Below, in pieces: positions 26,715-39,000 of a stretch of DNA of 64,000 nucleotides. Both the position numbers and the translations under genes were made by a program. The stretch is taken from assembly GCA_032622095.1 (NCBI GenBank), contig CP136064.1, positions 36,320,426-36,384,425 on the forward strand, written 5' to 3'. This DNA is from Siphonodentalium dalli (lineage: Eukaryota; Mollusca; Scaphopoda; Gadilida; Siphonodentaliidae). The notes beneath the pieces were generated by a model. It searched no databases, was not told where the DNA came from, and saw only the letters and a list, made by a program, of their open reading frames with translations. How positions within the stretch are numbered: position 1 is the first letter of the stretch; every line of letters begins with the position of its first letter.

Positions 26715-27000
26715 AAGCCACATTAGGGAGACATTTGTGTGTAAATAACCCACATTAGGGCGACTTTTACATTAGGGCGACTTTTTGTGTGTCCCCCTAA
26801 TGTTTAGCGTGTTTTTTAAGTGAATTTAACATGCAAATTTATATATTTTTCCTGTCATGTGTGATCTCTGTGACACTATTATTCACCAACTGTCGATAGT
26901 TTTTGCGCGGAATGAATATTTTAATAGATATATGCAATTAAATTATCGGTAGTGTATATCTGACAGTGTTACAGACCGACATTAGGGGGACCTGGTTTTA
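26715..27000. repeat. cluster of ACATTAGGGNGAC motifs
   Basis: cacattagggagac near 26722, cacattagggcgac near 26751, ttacattagggcgac near 26769, the inverted form tccccctaatgt near 26793 and acattagggggacc near 26980. Five copies in under 300 bp, two orientations, no larger unit visible. Possibly the decayed ends of a small element. Confidence 0.5.
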
Positions 27001-27411
27001 TTGTGATAAATACTGTTAATTTGGGAATATGTTTGCATGACGAAGACTGATTATGGGTTATATCTTATAATTAAAACCGCTTACTCAATATCAACTTTTA
27101 AAATTCAAAATCCTGAGATATATTTCGATTTACGTATTTTGCGGTGATATTTTCTACGACACAGGAGATATAGAATTACATCTGAATAAACCATGCATTA
27201 AGTAGACAACCACATTGGTCAGTTACTAATGAGGTTTGATATATGGGTAATTTGGACCGGAAAATATTATTAGATAGGTCCCATTGACATTAGATGTCCT
27301 AAAGGGGCAATAACAACGCATTTAACTAACTAATTGATTATAGACCAAAAATGGTTGCAATCTGGTCGGTGTAAGTTTAAACACGGGGATGGCCCATATA
27401 GTGTGGTATAG

Positions 27412-28385
27412 ATGCCGTTGACCTCAGACGCCTTTAAGGGTCAAATTTGAGCAATAAAGAGCGTTCTTTATAAGTTTAAAGTATTTGTAGGAAAATTGGT
27501 ACAAATGAACCACCCAACTTGATGAATGTCACGCGATAGGCATCTTCGACCCAAGATGACTTACATGGGTATATAATCAATAAAGAGCGTTTATCATCAT
27601 TCCAGAAGATATGTGAGAAAATTGGAGACAAAAGTCGAATGACGCAGGGCATGTCAAGGGAATGGGTTTGTTGACCTCAAATTATTTAAAGATGCACTAA
27701 TAATAAGAAATTAAAAGATAAATGTAACTTTATCCGGATGCCGCTGATCTCAGACGATTTTAATGGACAAATGTGAGCAATAAAGAGCGTTAGTTATAGG
27801 CTCAAAGTATATGTAGGGAAACTGGTACAGATGAATCACCCGACCAGGTGGTTGTCACGCGATAGGCGTCTTTGTCCTCAGATGACTTACATGGTCATAT
27901 AATCAATAAAGAGCGTTTATTTTCATTCCTGAAGATGAGTGGGGGAAATTTGTGACAAAACTGGAATGACGCAGGGCGTGTCAAAGGATTGGGTGTGTTG
28001 ACCTCACACGATTTAAAGATGCACTAATAATTAGCAATTAAAAGAAAAAAATTAACTCTACCCGGATGCCGTTGATCTCAGACGACTTTAGTGGGCAAAT
28101 GCGAGCAATGAAGGCATTCGCTATAGGCTCAAAGTATATGAAGAAAAATTGGTACAGATGAATCACCCGACCAGGTGATTTCACGTGATAGGCGTCTTTG
28201 ACCTCAGATGATTTCATTGATATACAATCATTAAAGAGCGTTTATTATTATTTCATGGAGATATGTGGAGAAATTGATGCAAAAAAGTGACATGACGCAG
28301 GGAATGTCACGGGATTGGTTTTGTTTACCTATAATGGTTTTGAAGAGGCACTAATAATCAGCAATTAAGAGATAGTTTAACTTTG
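27412..28385. repeat. tandem repeat, ~328-bp unit, three copies
   Basis: Units begin at gccgttgacctcagacg (27412), gccgctgatctcagacg (27742) and gccgttgatctcagacg (28069). Each contains two half-units marked by caataaagagcgtt-type boxes, so the unit looks like an old dimer. Shared internal words include acgcgataggcgtcttt, aaattggtacagatgaa and gatgcactaataat. Copies differ by roughly a tenth of bases on inspection. Stop codons in all frames exclude a repeated peptide. Confidence 0.88.
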
Positions 28386-30598
28386 GCTTCGAACAGCTGG
28401 GTTCTGTTAAATTACAAGAACCGGGGAGGGCTAAATTTGCATTCGTTATGGTGATTGATACATTACGGTACACATGCGTGGTGGGCTACATACTGTGATC
28501 GTATCCATCAAAGCAGTCATGAATGGGGTCGACCGATGACACGTCATAGACGGTTACGCATTCCAAAAAACGCTTAGCCTACATTTCGGCTAGATTAGTT
28601 AAAACTTCAATGACTGTTCACTATAGCAAGTCAACATGATTGGGAGAGGGGTATTGTTAGAATGGATGCGCCACGGTATATTCTAGAAGTCAAGATGTGT
28701 CAACCACAGTATACAAGGCCCGTGGTGTTTTCAAAACCACGCGTGGCCAACATTTTAACACGGAAAAAACACGGAAAAATCGCACGTGGTCTTAGCGTCA
28801 ATGAATACAGAATTGTCAGATAAAATCTTTTATAATAAAAAACAATTTCATATATTGAATTATATATATATATCATATTTGTTTATCTGTGTCTATGGCC
28901 TTTATATCCATGTCATGTTTTGTTGTCGCATTTTATTTTAGTTGGCATTACTATTTTCTTGTGTTTGTTCATATTACATGTACGCAAATGGTTTCGGTAG
29001 TTTGTGCGGCGATATCGTGTTCTAACAAATGGGTGAAAAATTGGATATAACATTACAAAAATTCATAAGTTAAAGACATATTATGCACTTGTTCGGACGC
29101 GTGAAACTGATTAGTTAGTATGCATGCGCTATGCCATGAGGGGATGTATGAATTCTACTAACATTGCCGAAAATCTCAAACAAATCGACCGTACCACTTC
29201 ATAGAAAACATCGTCTGAACTACTATATTATACGCTCAATTGTAAATATTTACTTCCCGATTCGGGACGCAACTATCGGCGGTAAATTAACACAAATGAT
29301 TTCGCCATCGGGGGGTCACTGTATTTAATGCATATATATAAGAATTACGGTGTGTTCTGTCAATTTGGATATAATATTTGTAAAAATAACTACTTTCAGC
29401 AAGATATTCTCCATTTCTATTTCATCACCCTACCGGAGTGTTTCAGATCACTTTAAAATATCGAATTTAATGTCCAAAACGTAACTAAAGTTTTAAATTT
29501 AAATTAATTTGTTTTGAAAACTGGGATCAAAATTTATATAAATAAAATTTAGTTTTTCCAAATTTAATTTAAAATGCTCATTTTCAACAATTAATAAAAT
29601 TTTCAAGAATTGTTAGTATCAAAGTATTTTCATATATATGCACATATGCATATTTTATAGCACACACAATATAACATATTTTTATGAGTAATCGCGGTAT
29701 ATTGGTATCTTTACTTTCTTTGGGCCAATTTTTACAATCGACGGGTTGAATTTCGATAACATTTCCGTTAAATAAAATGATGCTGCCAATCGCACAAAGG
29801 ACTCACCACGAGAATACCACGCAGCCAAGAACGATTATCGACGATTAACACGCATTAAGTAAAGTAATTGCCATGAAAATATAGCAGATAGACTGGGATC
29901 GACTACAGATTGGTAACTGTAGCAGTCGTGGCCAGTCCCAAATATGTAAGTAGAATGACTGCTATCTTCTGAGAAGAACCCATCGTATATTTATATCCCT
30001 GGAATGTTCTTCCTAATGTATGGACAAATTAATGCCATATCCGGTATCGGTATCTCTTTGATTTCACCTCATCACGCAAGAGGTAATAAATCAGCCAGTG
30101 CACAGATGCCACGAACTTGTCGATGCGGCCTCGTTTGTTGTAACTCGATATAAGGTTATCAATTAGCCTGATAGAAATTTATCCTGTGTGTGTTCCAATA
30201 TTGATGTCCAGCTTTATATGTATGAATAGTTTCGTAAATTCCAATCTAAAATGCAATTGTACTTGAATTGTGCCAATAGAGACCGATGGTGCTTGTATTT
30301 AAACAATTATTGTGTAGTTTTGCAAATGATTCGTTGTTAAGATATGTTAATAAGAGACTATAAATACACCAGTATAAGTAAAATATGAGATCATTTATAT
30401 CAGATTTTAAATATGTTAATTTTCTACTAGTATGATGGCTGAATATTTTTTAAACACTGCTACACATTCTGTGTTACTATTTCCACTACATCCTTGTTTA
30501 TTGTATATTCATAAATTAATGGCCATTTCAAATGTATTAACAAAAGAACAAAATAAAGACGATAATCCGGAATAACTAAATCAACACACCCGGAAATC
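28386..30598. other. no recognisable feature
   Basis: Very AT-rich sequence. A small TA tract occurs near 28860-28872. No gene, inverted ends or tandem array found. Confidence 0.5.
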
Positions 30599-30600
30599 TA

Positions 30601-31294
30601 AACACCTAACAAAAAAGAAATCCCCCCTAATATATTCGATAGTATTTTATGAGATATTGGATTGATTTTGTTTAAACTTTCCTCAAATGATTTGTGGTAC
30701 CAACGACATCAAGTGTGCTAATTACTCTGCTGTGAGGTGAGAGATGGCTGAGTGAGCACAAATTGAATGGAAGCGTGGCACTTTTCAAAAGTTGCAAAAC
30801 ACAGGTAGACATTCAGCTGTGCCTTGGTCCCCACTTCTGGCACAAGCTTGGAACATCCTTATCTGTTGGTATCTCAATTGCCTAGATGGTGGGAAACATG
30901 GTTTACTGAAAAATGGCTTCAAAGAGACTGATTTCAATAACTCTGTGTTGCTCACAGCATGAAACTTCAAGGTGTCATTCCAAATGAATGTAGTTAGAAT
31001 GAATGGCCTGGGCATGCATCAGGAATATTATGTCCCGAAGATGACACGCATGTTATCGTGGACTCACAGTGTCACTTTTAGACTGCAGCCAGTAACAACT
31101 TTGAACAATGGAACAAGTGTTTTGCTACTTTTGAAAAGCACCCCTTTTCCATTCAATTCATGCTCAGCACGCCATAACATAACTCACAGGACGGTGCCTC
31201 ACCCAGGTTTGCGTAAAGTTTCGTCAAAATCCATCCAATATCTCATAAAATATTATCGAATATATTAAGGGGGACTTTCTTTTTTTGAGGTGTT
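30601..31294. mobile_element. TA-flanked non-autonomous DNA transposon with ~85-bp inverted ends
   Basis: aacaccta-caaaaaagaaat at 30601 and onward (ccccctaatatattcgatag, then ttttatgagatattggat) is matched, inverted, by the sequence ending at 31294. TA lies outside both ends (30599-30600, 31295-31296), consistent with Tc1/mariner-type target choice. The 694-bp body has a 98-residue chance frame on the plus strand (30972-31268) that runs into the inverted end, and no DDE/DDD motif. Classified as a MITE-like deletion derivative; the parent family is not identified. Confidence 0.82.
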
Positions 31295-31855
31295 TAGTTA
31301 AATAGTCAACATTTGCATGTTGATTTACAGTACTATATTTGTATACCTTTCTTGCTATGGGTGAGTGATAACACTGTGCAATTGGTGTTTTAATACTCAT
31401 GGAAAACAGAACAGAAAACTACGGATAGCACTGTTGTGAAGTTGCCATATTGTTCTTGTGTGAAACAAAATATAAAGCGAATAAATAAACTGCGGACCGA
31501 AAACAATACAAACGAACTATTCTAAGTAAAACAAGTCGTATGTGCCTTGTCACTATTCCTGAATACAGTACAGAAAGCGTGTGCTATAAGGAAAACACCC
31601 AACGCCGTGGGGATGCTTTGGGAGAGTGATTTAGGGTGGCTCACTCAACACGGAAAGTTTGCATGCATCGGGTACTGGATTGGGGGGGGGGGGCGATTTC
31701 TTGCTCGCTGAGAAAATACTATATATTTACCTGAGGACACTCTTCAGAAATTGGGCGAGGTCGCATCAGTTATATCCGAATCTTATTCCGCTCTGAATGC
31801 CGACACAAGCTCTGAATTTAACGAGAACGCACTTCATAAATCGCGAAGCGTCATT
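31295..31855. other. no recognisable feature
   Basis: Contains a G-run at about 31682-31692 and nothing else I can support. Confidence 0.45.
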
Positions 31856-31859
31856 GATA

Positions 31860-32520
31860 CACCGCGACTGCCTATGACACCAAGAAGGCACAGGTCCCCT
31901 GGTGCGACAACCCCACCAAAACCGGACAAACCCTTGAACAGATTCCCACCTTTGATTTGATGTATCTGCCGCATTGATAAGTTGAAGATCACCAAAGATA
32001 TATATGAATATGTGACACATTTTAAAACCGGACAAACCCTTGAACAGATTCCCATCAAATAAAGCATAGCTAGCACTGCAGAATTCCACTTGTAGATCTT
32101 TTATTCACACAATAATTAGTTTACAACAAATCAACAATAATATATAAACAATCACAATGATTTACCATGTGTTGTCCTGTCTCTGTGACATCAGTAGAGT
32201 AAATTATGCAGTGATACTATGCTATATTTGATGTGAATCTGTACAAGGGTTTGTCCGATTTCGAAAGTGTGCACCTATTCATATATATATTTGGTGTTCT
32301 TCAACATATCAATGCGGGATATACATCAAATTAAAGCTGCGAAAATTGTCTACAGAACTGGGGTTGTGGTATTATCTCATGTACATGGGATTTTGAGGAA
32401 TTTTGTTTGCAAGCGAGTCTATGCTCAATATTGGTCAGATAGATACAAACCTTGTATTGAGGTATTAAGGTGGACACTCATGGTGGGTGTTTACACACCA
32501 GGGGACCTGTGCGAGAAGGT
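31860..32520. repeat. inverted duplication about 0.2 kb arms
   Basis: Text at 31886-32060, including ccggacaaacccttgaacag (present twice, 31920 and 32028), is found inverted at 32225-32340 and 32490-32515 (gtacaagggtttgtccgatt; caccaggggacctgtgc). The spacer is about 170 bp. Peptides read from the two arms stay similar, which could mean a decayed coding source such as a LINE, but this may simply reflect DNA identity. Confidence 0.65.
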
Positions 32521-32870
32521 ATGAGTTTGAGGACAAAATAAATAGTATCATTACATTTGTGTCCTTTTTTGTTTCGAAGTCGATGACGACAACTTATTGA
32601 ACAATATGATCTGTTGATTTATTTAATCGAACATAGCTTCGCTAGTACTAGATCGATAGCCGGTGCTGGCAACTCAGGTCTTCTTTCGTTGGGATCAGTA
32701 AGTCATCACAAGACTTTGGCGATATCCAAGGGATATGTTCGAACCTTGAAGGATTCAATCATAATATACACACACATGCTATGACATTTCTACTAAATTG
32801 AAGCATTCAGATAAAACAGAATCAATTCGGGTGGCAAATATTTTGATATTTTGTAGAAAGCCTTTACTAA

Positions 32871-33678
32871 TTGTCTGACAATATGGGTGATAAACTGCAG
32901 ACTATAGGACACCAAATATCTGACACGTTGAACTCTTCATCTGGTTCCAATTTTCCGAAATACCACATTTATCCATCCAGAGATCCTCCTACAAAAAGTT
33001 CGAAAAACGTGTCACGCCATACGAAACGCGTACCGCTTAACAGCGATTGCATCAGCGTGGCATCGGTTGATGTTTCATGTGACATTCAACAAGCTTCTTA
33101 TCGCATAACTTATGGTCGAGATCACACGTTTTTCTCTAACACCAAGACACGGCAGTCTTCAAACCATCAAAACAGTTTTAGTGTTAACACTAATTATGAC
33201 ATTCACCTATCACAAAAATCCAAAGCAAATTGTACTCAGGCGACTTTTTGTCGACAATTTGGTGTATGAAAAACGTGTGCTCATTGTAGACAACTTGATC
33301 AAAAATAGAATAAAATTCTCCGCTGTCAAAGTGATGTATAACTCCCGTAAAAATAAAGCAACTTGTCGAATAAATGCAGATGAGCACAATGTAGAATATG
33401 TGATGGACGATGAATTCTGGTGGGATGGTGTTACGTGCAAAGATTGGACCCCGTTTGGCATTTATAATGGATTATCCGCCGACTAAGTTTATTACTTCGA
33501 TTACGACAGGAACAACAGCAGCAACATCAGAGCTGACATGCGGATTAGTAATCACTGGGAAAGAGACCGCAGCAGTCGGAAGCCATCACGTGTCAGACAG
33601 TCGACCCTGGACCAGGTCATTCATCAAACGCCAGGCAGAGGTATCTCCCATCGCTCTGCTGAGATACCACTGCCATAA
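32871..33678 (+). pseudogene. probable LINE ORF1 remnant
   Basis: A frame from 32871 gives 132 residues rich in S, N and basic residues. The following frame (about 33225-33486) continues with a more structured segment containing EFWWDGVTCKDWTPFG, and after a TAA at 33484-33486 stays open for ~60 codons of arginine/serine-rich sequence to about 33678. This layout (low-complexity start, compact domain, basic tail) lies directly upstream of an endonuclease fragment on the same strand. I therefore infer an ORF1 or N-terminal part of the same LINE, broken by at least one frameshift and one stop. ORF1 proteins are poorly conserved, so the assignment rests mainly on position. Confidence 0.4.
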
Positions 33679-33935
33679 GGACATAATTTTGGTAAGGATT
33701 TCTTACGTGTCTGGCCCAGTTCATATTGATCTTATCAATACCGAAATAATTAACATTATTGCAAACTTTTGGTGGTCCAATTAGGATAATAGATGACTAA
33801 ATATAGTTTCAATGATATCTAAAAATCGATGTATCGCTCCGCAAAGTGCCATCCTTGTGGCAGTGCTATATCGCAGTGATAACGTAGAGGGCGCTGCATG
33901 GAGTTCGGTCATTCGTGTGTACACACAAGGCAGAT

Positions 33936-34067
33936 AACTATGTCACACACCAATCAGTTCACCGCTAAGCCGTCAACATAACTATGTCACACACCGATCA
34001 GTTCACCGCTAAGCCATCAATGTAGCTATGTCACACACCAATCAGTTTACCGCTAAGCCGTCAACGG
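33936..34067 (+). repeat. three-copy tandem repeat, ~45-bp unit
   Basis: ctatgtcacacaccaatcag followed by ttcaccgctaagccgtcaac occurs three times with single-base changes (about 33938, 33982 and 34026). It lies just upstream of the endonuclease-like frame, as internal repeats do in some LINE 5' or inter-ORF regions. Confidence 0.88.
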
Positions 34068-34079
34068 TTGTTCCTGTTA

Positions 34080-34494
34080 TTGTCATGCTTTCATTACTCG
34101 CTTGGAACGCCACAGGCATTATGTCGAGCACAAGTTATTTACAAGACACACTGAATAAAATGAGAATAGATCTATGTGATATAAGTGAGGATTGGCTTAA
34201 ACAAGTAAATGTAAACTTTCTTAACTATATACATCACGATTATGGATCATTCGCGGCGTGTGGTTTTACATTTCTTTACAATAAAAAAGACAAATGGGAA
34301 CAATATATCTTTATTGGATATCCATGATGATAAACTCTTAGGAATCCAGTTGCAAATTGCCGATTGACAATACATTTATATTTTTCAGATATATATATGC
34401 CATCAACTAATTACACAGATGAATACTTCAAAGAATATTACATCAAATTATCTAGCATATGCAACGGCTACAAATGGTTGGTAAAGTCATCGTA
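34080..34494 (+). pseudogene. LINE AP-endonuclease fragment, N-terminal half
   Basis: The frame from about 34085 reads LLAWNATGIM, then YLQDTLNKMRIDLCDISEDW. This matches the start of APE-type LINE endonucleases, where an N in a WN-x-x-G motif and a catalytic E (here in ISED/W) are expected. After a frame change near 34310 the match continues (DDKLLGIQLQI, then IYIFQIYMPSTNY) to a stop at 34494, with one internal TGA. The GDFNA and SDH motifs of the second half are absent, so the fragment is truncated about midway. Together with the upstream ORF1-like region it represents the 5' half of an element, unusual because LINEs normally lose 5' ends. It is non-functional. Confidence 0.75.
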
Positions 34495-34658
34495 ATTAGG
34501 CCGCGGGCCAGAAGCGAATAAAATAACAATTTCCTCGAGTACAAGTGTCAGATCACAAACAAAATATTCCGGTTATAAACTTACCGATATATCGTTTATG
34601 TTAGTAAGAAATGATAATAAAATGACATGAGATACAACACTGGACCAATTTTGAGCTA

Positions 34659-34868
34659 CAGTAATGCCCTAATTAATCGACTCAATAGCAGCAGAATTAT
34701 GGGTAACTTTTCAGGATTTAGTCGGAAATAGGGCTTGTTGCCATTCATCGGAAAGCTCTCGGGAGAGCTTTCCGATGAATGGCAACAAGCCATATTTCCG
34801 ACTAAATCCTGAAAAGTTACCCATAATTCTGCTGTGGTTAAAGGAGTCGATTAATTAGGGCATTACTG
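34659..34868. mobile_element. 210-bp palindromic MITE
   Basis: cagtaatgccctaattaatc at the left end is inverted at the right end. The arms pair nearly perfectly across ~100 bp to a centre at about 34761 (gaaagctctc/gggagagctttc). TA dinucleotides flank both ends (34657-34658, 34869-34870), consistent with Tc1/mariner-type insertion. The few arm differences (for example an extra base pair in ggttaaaggagtc) show it is slightly aged. A solo arm lies at 20512-20594, so the family is dispersed. Transcripts would fold into a long hairpin. Confidence 0.9.
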
Positions 34869-34870
34869 TA

Positions 34871-35460
34871 GTTAGAAAAAATGCGATAAATATTTTGAAA
34901 TTACGAACAATTACTTGGATTTTGAAAACAAGTGTCACATATAATTGGCTATAACTTGCGAATCAGATCGGCTATTGATCCGCAACATGGCTCAAAGATT
35001 GCCCCAATGACGTATCAAAACGATTTTAATAATAGAATACCTATAGTATATCTTGAAAATGCGATGTGAGCGTAAACTTAACCCTACCCCCTAAAATATA
35101 AATTTCGCAGAAAAACGAATTAGATAGTTTACACTTAGAATGCTGCTTGCTAAAAAGGATTTAGACACATAAACTGAATCAGTGTAGAAAGTGATGTAGG
35201 GAATTATAAATAACGGTGACTGAACGTGATCTGAGATTAAAATTTGAAAAAATTAGTGAAAAATGATAATTTTTTTAATTTTTTTTTATAATTTTACAAC
35301 ATTGTTATAAAATTTTAATACGCTATGGTAAAACCACACGAGATCGAACACTGGTCTCGAATTAATAAATTCATAAAACACCATATGATCACCTTTCTGT
35401 CAACTATTTCGAATATTTTTCAATTTTTATTTGAATTTTGTTGGAAAGATTATATATATA
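34871..35460. other. no recognisable feature
   Basis: AT-rich with T- and A-runs near 35265-35290. No gene or repeat identified. Confidence 0.5.
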
Positions 35461-35464
35461 TACT

Positions 35465-37343
35465 AGCCGATGAGCCCGACGTTGTCCGGCTATTCAAATA
35501 CCATATTTCAAGTTGATAGCTATACCCGTTTCCAAGATCTGGTCTGCGCATGTGCGAAGCTGGCGTCGCACGGGCTCGGCGACCCGATCCGGGCTATTCA
35601 AAAACCAAATTTCAAGTCGATAGCTCCACCCGTTTCCGAGATCTGGTCTGCGCATGCGCGCACCTGGCGTCGCACGGTCTCGGCGACCCGATAAAATTCG
35701 TATCCGGGACAAGATACATTCTCATAGCAAATTTCGAGTCGATAGCTCCGCCCGTTTCCGAGATATCGTATGCGCATGCGCGAAGCTGGCGTCGCACGGG
35801 CTCGGCGACCCGATAAAATTCGTATCCGAGGCAAGATGCATTCACATAGCAAATTTCAAGTCGATAGCTCCACCCGTTTCCGAGATCTCGTCTGAGCATG
35901 CGCGAAACTGGCGTCGCACGGGCTCGGCGACCCGATAAGATTCGTATCCGGGGCAAGGTACATTCACATAGCAAATTTCAAGTCGATAGCTCAACCCGTT
36001 TCCGAGATCTCGTCTGCGCATGCACGAAGCGGGCGCCGCACGTGCTCGCCAATACGACAACGTCCACCGCCTGGTCAAACTACACTCACGTACCAAGTTT
36101 CGTCCCGATCGGTCGAGAATCGTAGATTTGTATTAATGACAGACAAACAAACAGACAGACACACAGACAGACAGACAGACAGACAGACAGAGGTCTTCAA
36201 AATATATATGAGACCAGCCGATGAGCCCGACGTTGTCCGGGCTATTCAAAAACCAAATTTCAAGTCGATAGCTCTACCCAGCCCGATGTTGTCCGGGCTA
36301 TTCAAAAACCAAATTTCAAGTCGATAGCTCTACCCGTTTCCGAGATCTGGTCTGCGCATGCGCGAAGCTGGCGTCGCACGGGCTCGGCGACCCGATGAAA
36401 TTCGTATCCGGGGCAAGATACATTCACATACCAAATTTCAAGTCGATAGCTCCACCCGTTTCCGAGATCTGGTCTGCGCATGGGCGAAACTGGCGTCGCA
36501 CGGGCTCGGCGACCCGATAAAATTCGTATCCGGGGCAATATACATTCACATAGCAAATTTCAAGTCGATAGCTCCACCCGTTTCCGAGATCTCGTCTGCG
36601 CGTGCGCGAAGCGGGCGCCGCACGGGCTCGCCAATACGACAATGTCCACCGCCTGGTCAAAGTACACACACGTACCAAGTTTAGTCGCGATCGGTCGAGA
36701 ATCGTAGACTTGTATAAATGGCAGACATACAGACAAACATACAGACAGAGGTCTTCAAAATATATATGAGACTAGCCGATGAGCCCGACGTTGTCCGGGC
36801 TATTCAAAAACCAAATTTCCAAGTCGATAGCTCCACCCGTTTCCGATATCTGGTCTACGCATGCGCGAAGTTGGCGTCGCACGGGCTCGGCGACCAGATA
36901 AAATTCGTATCCGGGGCAAGATACATTCACATAGCAAATTTCAAGTCGATAGCTCCATCGTTTCCGAGATCTCGTCAGCGCATGCGCGAAGCTGGCGTCG
37001 CACGGGCTCGGCGACCCGATAAAATTCGTATCCGGGGCAAGATACATTCACATAGCACATTTCAAGTCGATAGCTCCACCCGTTTCCGAGATCTGGTCTG
37101 CGCATGGGCGAAACTGGCGTCGCACGGGCTCGGCGACCCGATAAAATTCGTATCCGGGGCAATATACATTCACATAGCAAATTTCAAGTCGATAGCTCCA
37201 CCCGTTTCCGAGATCTCGTCTGCGCGTGCGCGAAGCGGGCGCCGCACGGGCTCGCCAATACGACAACGTCCACCGCCTGGTCAAAGTACACAAACATACC
37301 AAGTTTCGTCCCGATCGGTCGAGAATCGTAGATTTGTAATAAG

Positions 37344-37375
<32 letters not shown>

Positions 37376-37917
37376 TAGGTCTTCAAAATATATATGAGAC
37401 TAGCCGATGAGCCCGACGTTGTCCGGGCTATGCAAAAACCAAATTTCCAAGTCGATAGCTCCACCCGTTTCCGATATCTGGTCTGCGCATGCGCGAAGTT
37501 GGCGTCGCACGGGCTCGGCGACCAGATAAAATTCGTATCCGGGGCAAGATACATTCACATAGCAAATTTCAAGTCGATAGCTCCACCCTTTTCCGAGATC
37601 TCGTCTGCGCATGCGCGAAGCTGGCGTCGCACGGGCTCGCCGACCCGATAAAATTCGTATCCGGGGCAAGATACATTCACGTACCAAATATCAAGTCGAT
37701 AGCTCCACCCGTTTCCGAGATCTCGTCTGCGCATGCGCGAAGCGGGCGCCGCACGGTCTCGCCAATACGACAACGTTCACCGCCTGGTCAAACTACACAC
37801 ACGTACCAAGTTTCGTCCCGATCGGTCCAGAATCGTAGATTTGTATAAATGACAGACAGACAGACAAACAAACAAACAAACATATATACAGACAGAGGTC
37901 TTCAAAATATATATGAG
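35465..37917. repeat. 122-bp satellite in four higher-order blocks
   Basis: The word ttcaagtcgatagctccacc recurs every 122 bp (35611, 35733, 35855, 35977 and on). Four higher-order blocks start at agccgatgagcccgacgttg (about 35465, 36215, 36774, 37402). Each contains two to five 122-bp monomers and then a variant monomer with gcgggcgccgcac and ccaccgcctggtcaaa. Each closes with ttcgtcccgatcggtcgaga-like text, a CAGA-type tract and ggtcttcaaaatatatatga. The monomers are CpG-rich against an AT-rich background. Because 122 is not a multiple of three, long open frames appear on both strands; the longest, 230 codons at 36718-37410, shows no domain and shifts peptide from unit to unit. I treat these frames as artefacts. 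Confidence 0.92.
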
Positions 37918-38494
37918 ATTTCAACTGAACACACATGGCTACCAAATGCTGGCGAGTGAGACTCACGCTTTGCAGAACGGTATTTTCTTATTTGTGCGGC
38001 ACTGTCGTGTTGGGACAGTGAACACGACTGACGATAGATACGGCATTACATGCGGTCCACATTTAACAGTATAAGTTTAAGATGGCAGCCAAAACGGCCC
38101 CAACATCGAAGATTCTCACACTTTCCGTCACAAACGTTCCTGAAATCGAAGATTCTCACACTATCTCGCTATCTGGGTTAAGGGAATTGTTAATCAAAAC
38201 AGGAGTTCATTGTTATCCGTAAACTAACCGAAGGAGTAGTCGATTGTCTTAAGGACTATTGACACTATTGTTTTCGGAAATATCGAATACAAGTCAATGT
38301 ATAGAAAGATTGAAATAACGATCACTAACATGTGCCTTTTGGCTCAGTTTGGGTAAGTAATTTTTATGTTGGTCAATATTACTAGTAAGTCTTAGAGAAA
38401 TGATGTTTGTAGTATATAATAGTGTGTTGCCAAACAGTGTTCAAAGCATGCTACTCCTTCCTGTTAAAATTTTTTAGTATCTACAGTCCTTAAA

Positions 38495-38497
<3 letters not shown>
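37918..38497. other. no gene; short direct repeat
   Basis: tcgaagattctcacactttc near 38106 and tcgaagattctcacactatc near 38147 form a short direct repeat. An aagatggcagccaaaacggc box near 38081 recalls the giant palindrome. Nothing else is supported. Confidence 0.45.

Positions 38498-38548
<51 letters not shown>
38498..38548. repeat. (CT)n microsatellite
   Basis: About 25 uninterrupted CT dinucleotides. Confidence 0.97.
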
Positions 38549-38550
<2 letters not shown>

Positions 38551-38734
38551 AGAGTGTTTGGTGGTTTATGTGCCAACCGGTCCTGAAACAGTGATGTGGG
38601 GACACTACTTTCCAGTGGCGTTAGAAGCACGTGCCAAATTAATAGTAATGCCCCGACGCACTGTCTATCGGTAGCCCTTTTCAGAATATGAACTCTCTCC
38701 ACGCAACCAGAATAATCTTGAATCATATCCACGA

Positions 38735-39000
38735 ATGAGATACAGGTTTATGGGAACAACATTCGGGGAAGATATGGTTTATGGGCCAGAGAGACATTCC
38801 TTATATGGGGACCTGATTTTCAGAGAGCAGGTTTGTGGGACTGGAAAACTATATATATGGGGACGTGATTATGAGAGTAGGGTTTATGGGCCAGAAGATA
38901 ATCGTTTTATGGGACTGATCACTGATTGTGATAGGCCTAGTACACTCTGTACACTCTGTCTATATAATATATGCTGTCCGTCGTGTTAAGCGTGTTTAGC
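38735..39000. repeat. degenerate minisatellite preceding the 815-bp satellite
   Basis: Repeated ggtttatggg words at irregular ~35-45-bp intervals (caggtttatgggaacaacat, tggtttatgggccagag, gggtttatgggccagaag). The same words make up the ~36-bp subrepeats inside each 815-bp unit downstream, so this is probably the diverged edge of that array. Confidence 0.7.

Noticed and set aside
26690-27000. Telomere-like (TTAGGG) repeats
   Set aside because: The ttaggg words are part of irregular ACATTAGGGNGAC motifs, not tandem hexamers.
30972-31268. 98-codon frame as a transposase
   Set aside because: It runs into the terminal inverted repeat and shows no DDE/DDD or helix-turn-helix pattern.
32267-32524. 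85-codon frame as a host exon
   Set aside because: It lies in an inverted duplication. The resemblance between arm peptides is explained by copied DNA.
36718-37410. 230-codon open frame on the plus strand
   Set aside because: It lies entirely within the 122-bp satellite. Comparable frames occur on both strands and the peptide changes frame from monomer to monomer because 122 is not divisible by three.
35465-37917. CRISPR array
   Set aside because: Repeats are 122 bp and contiguous, without short unique spacers, and the context is eukaryotic.
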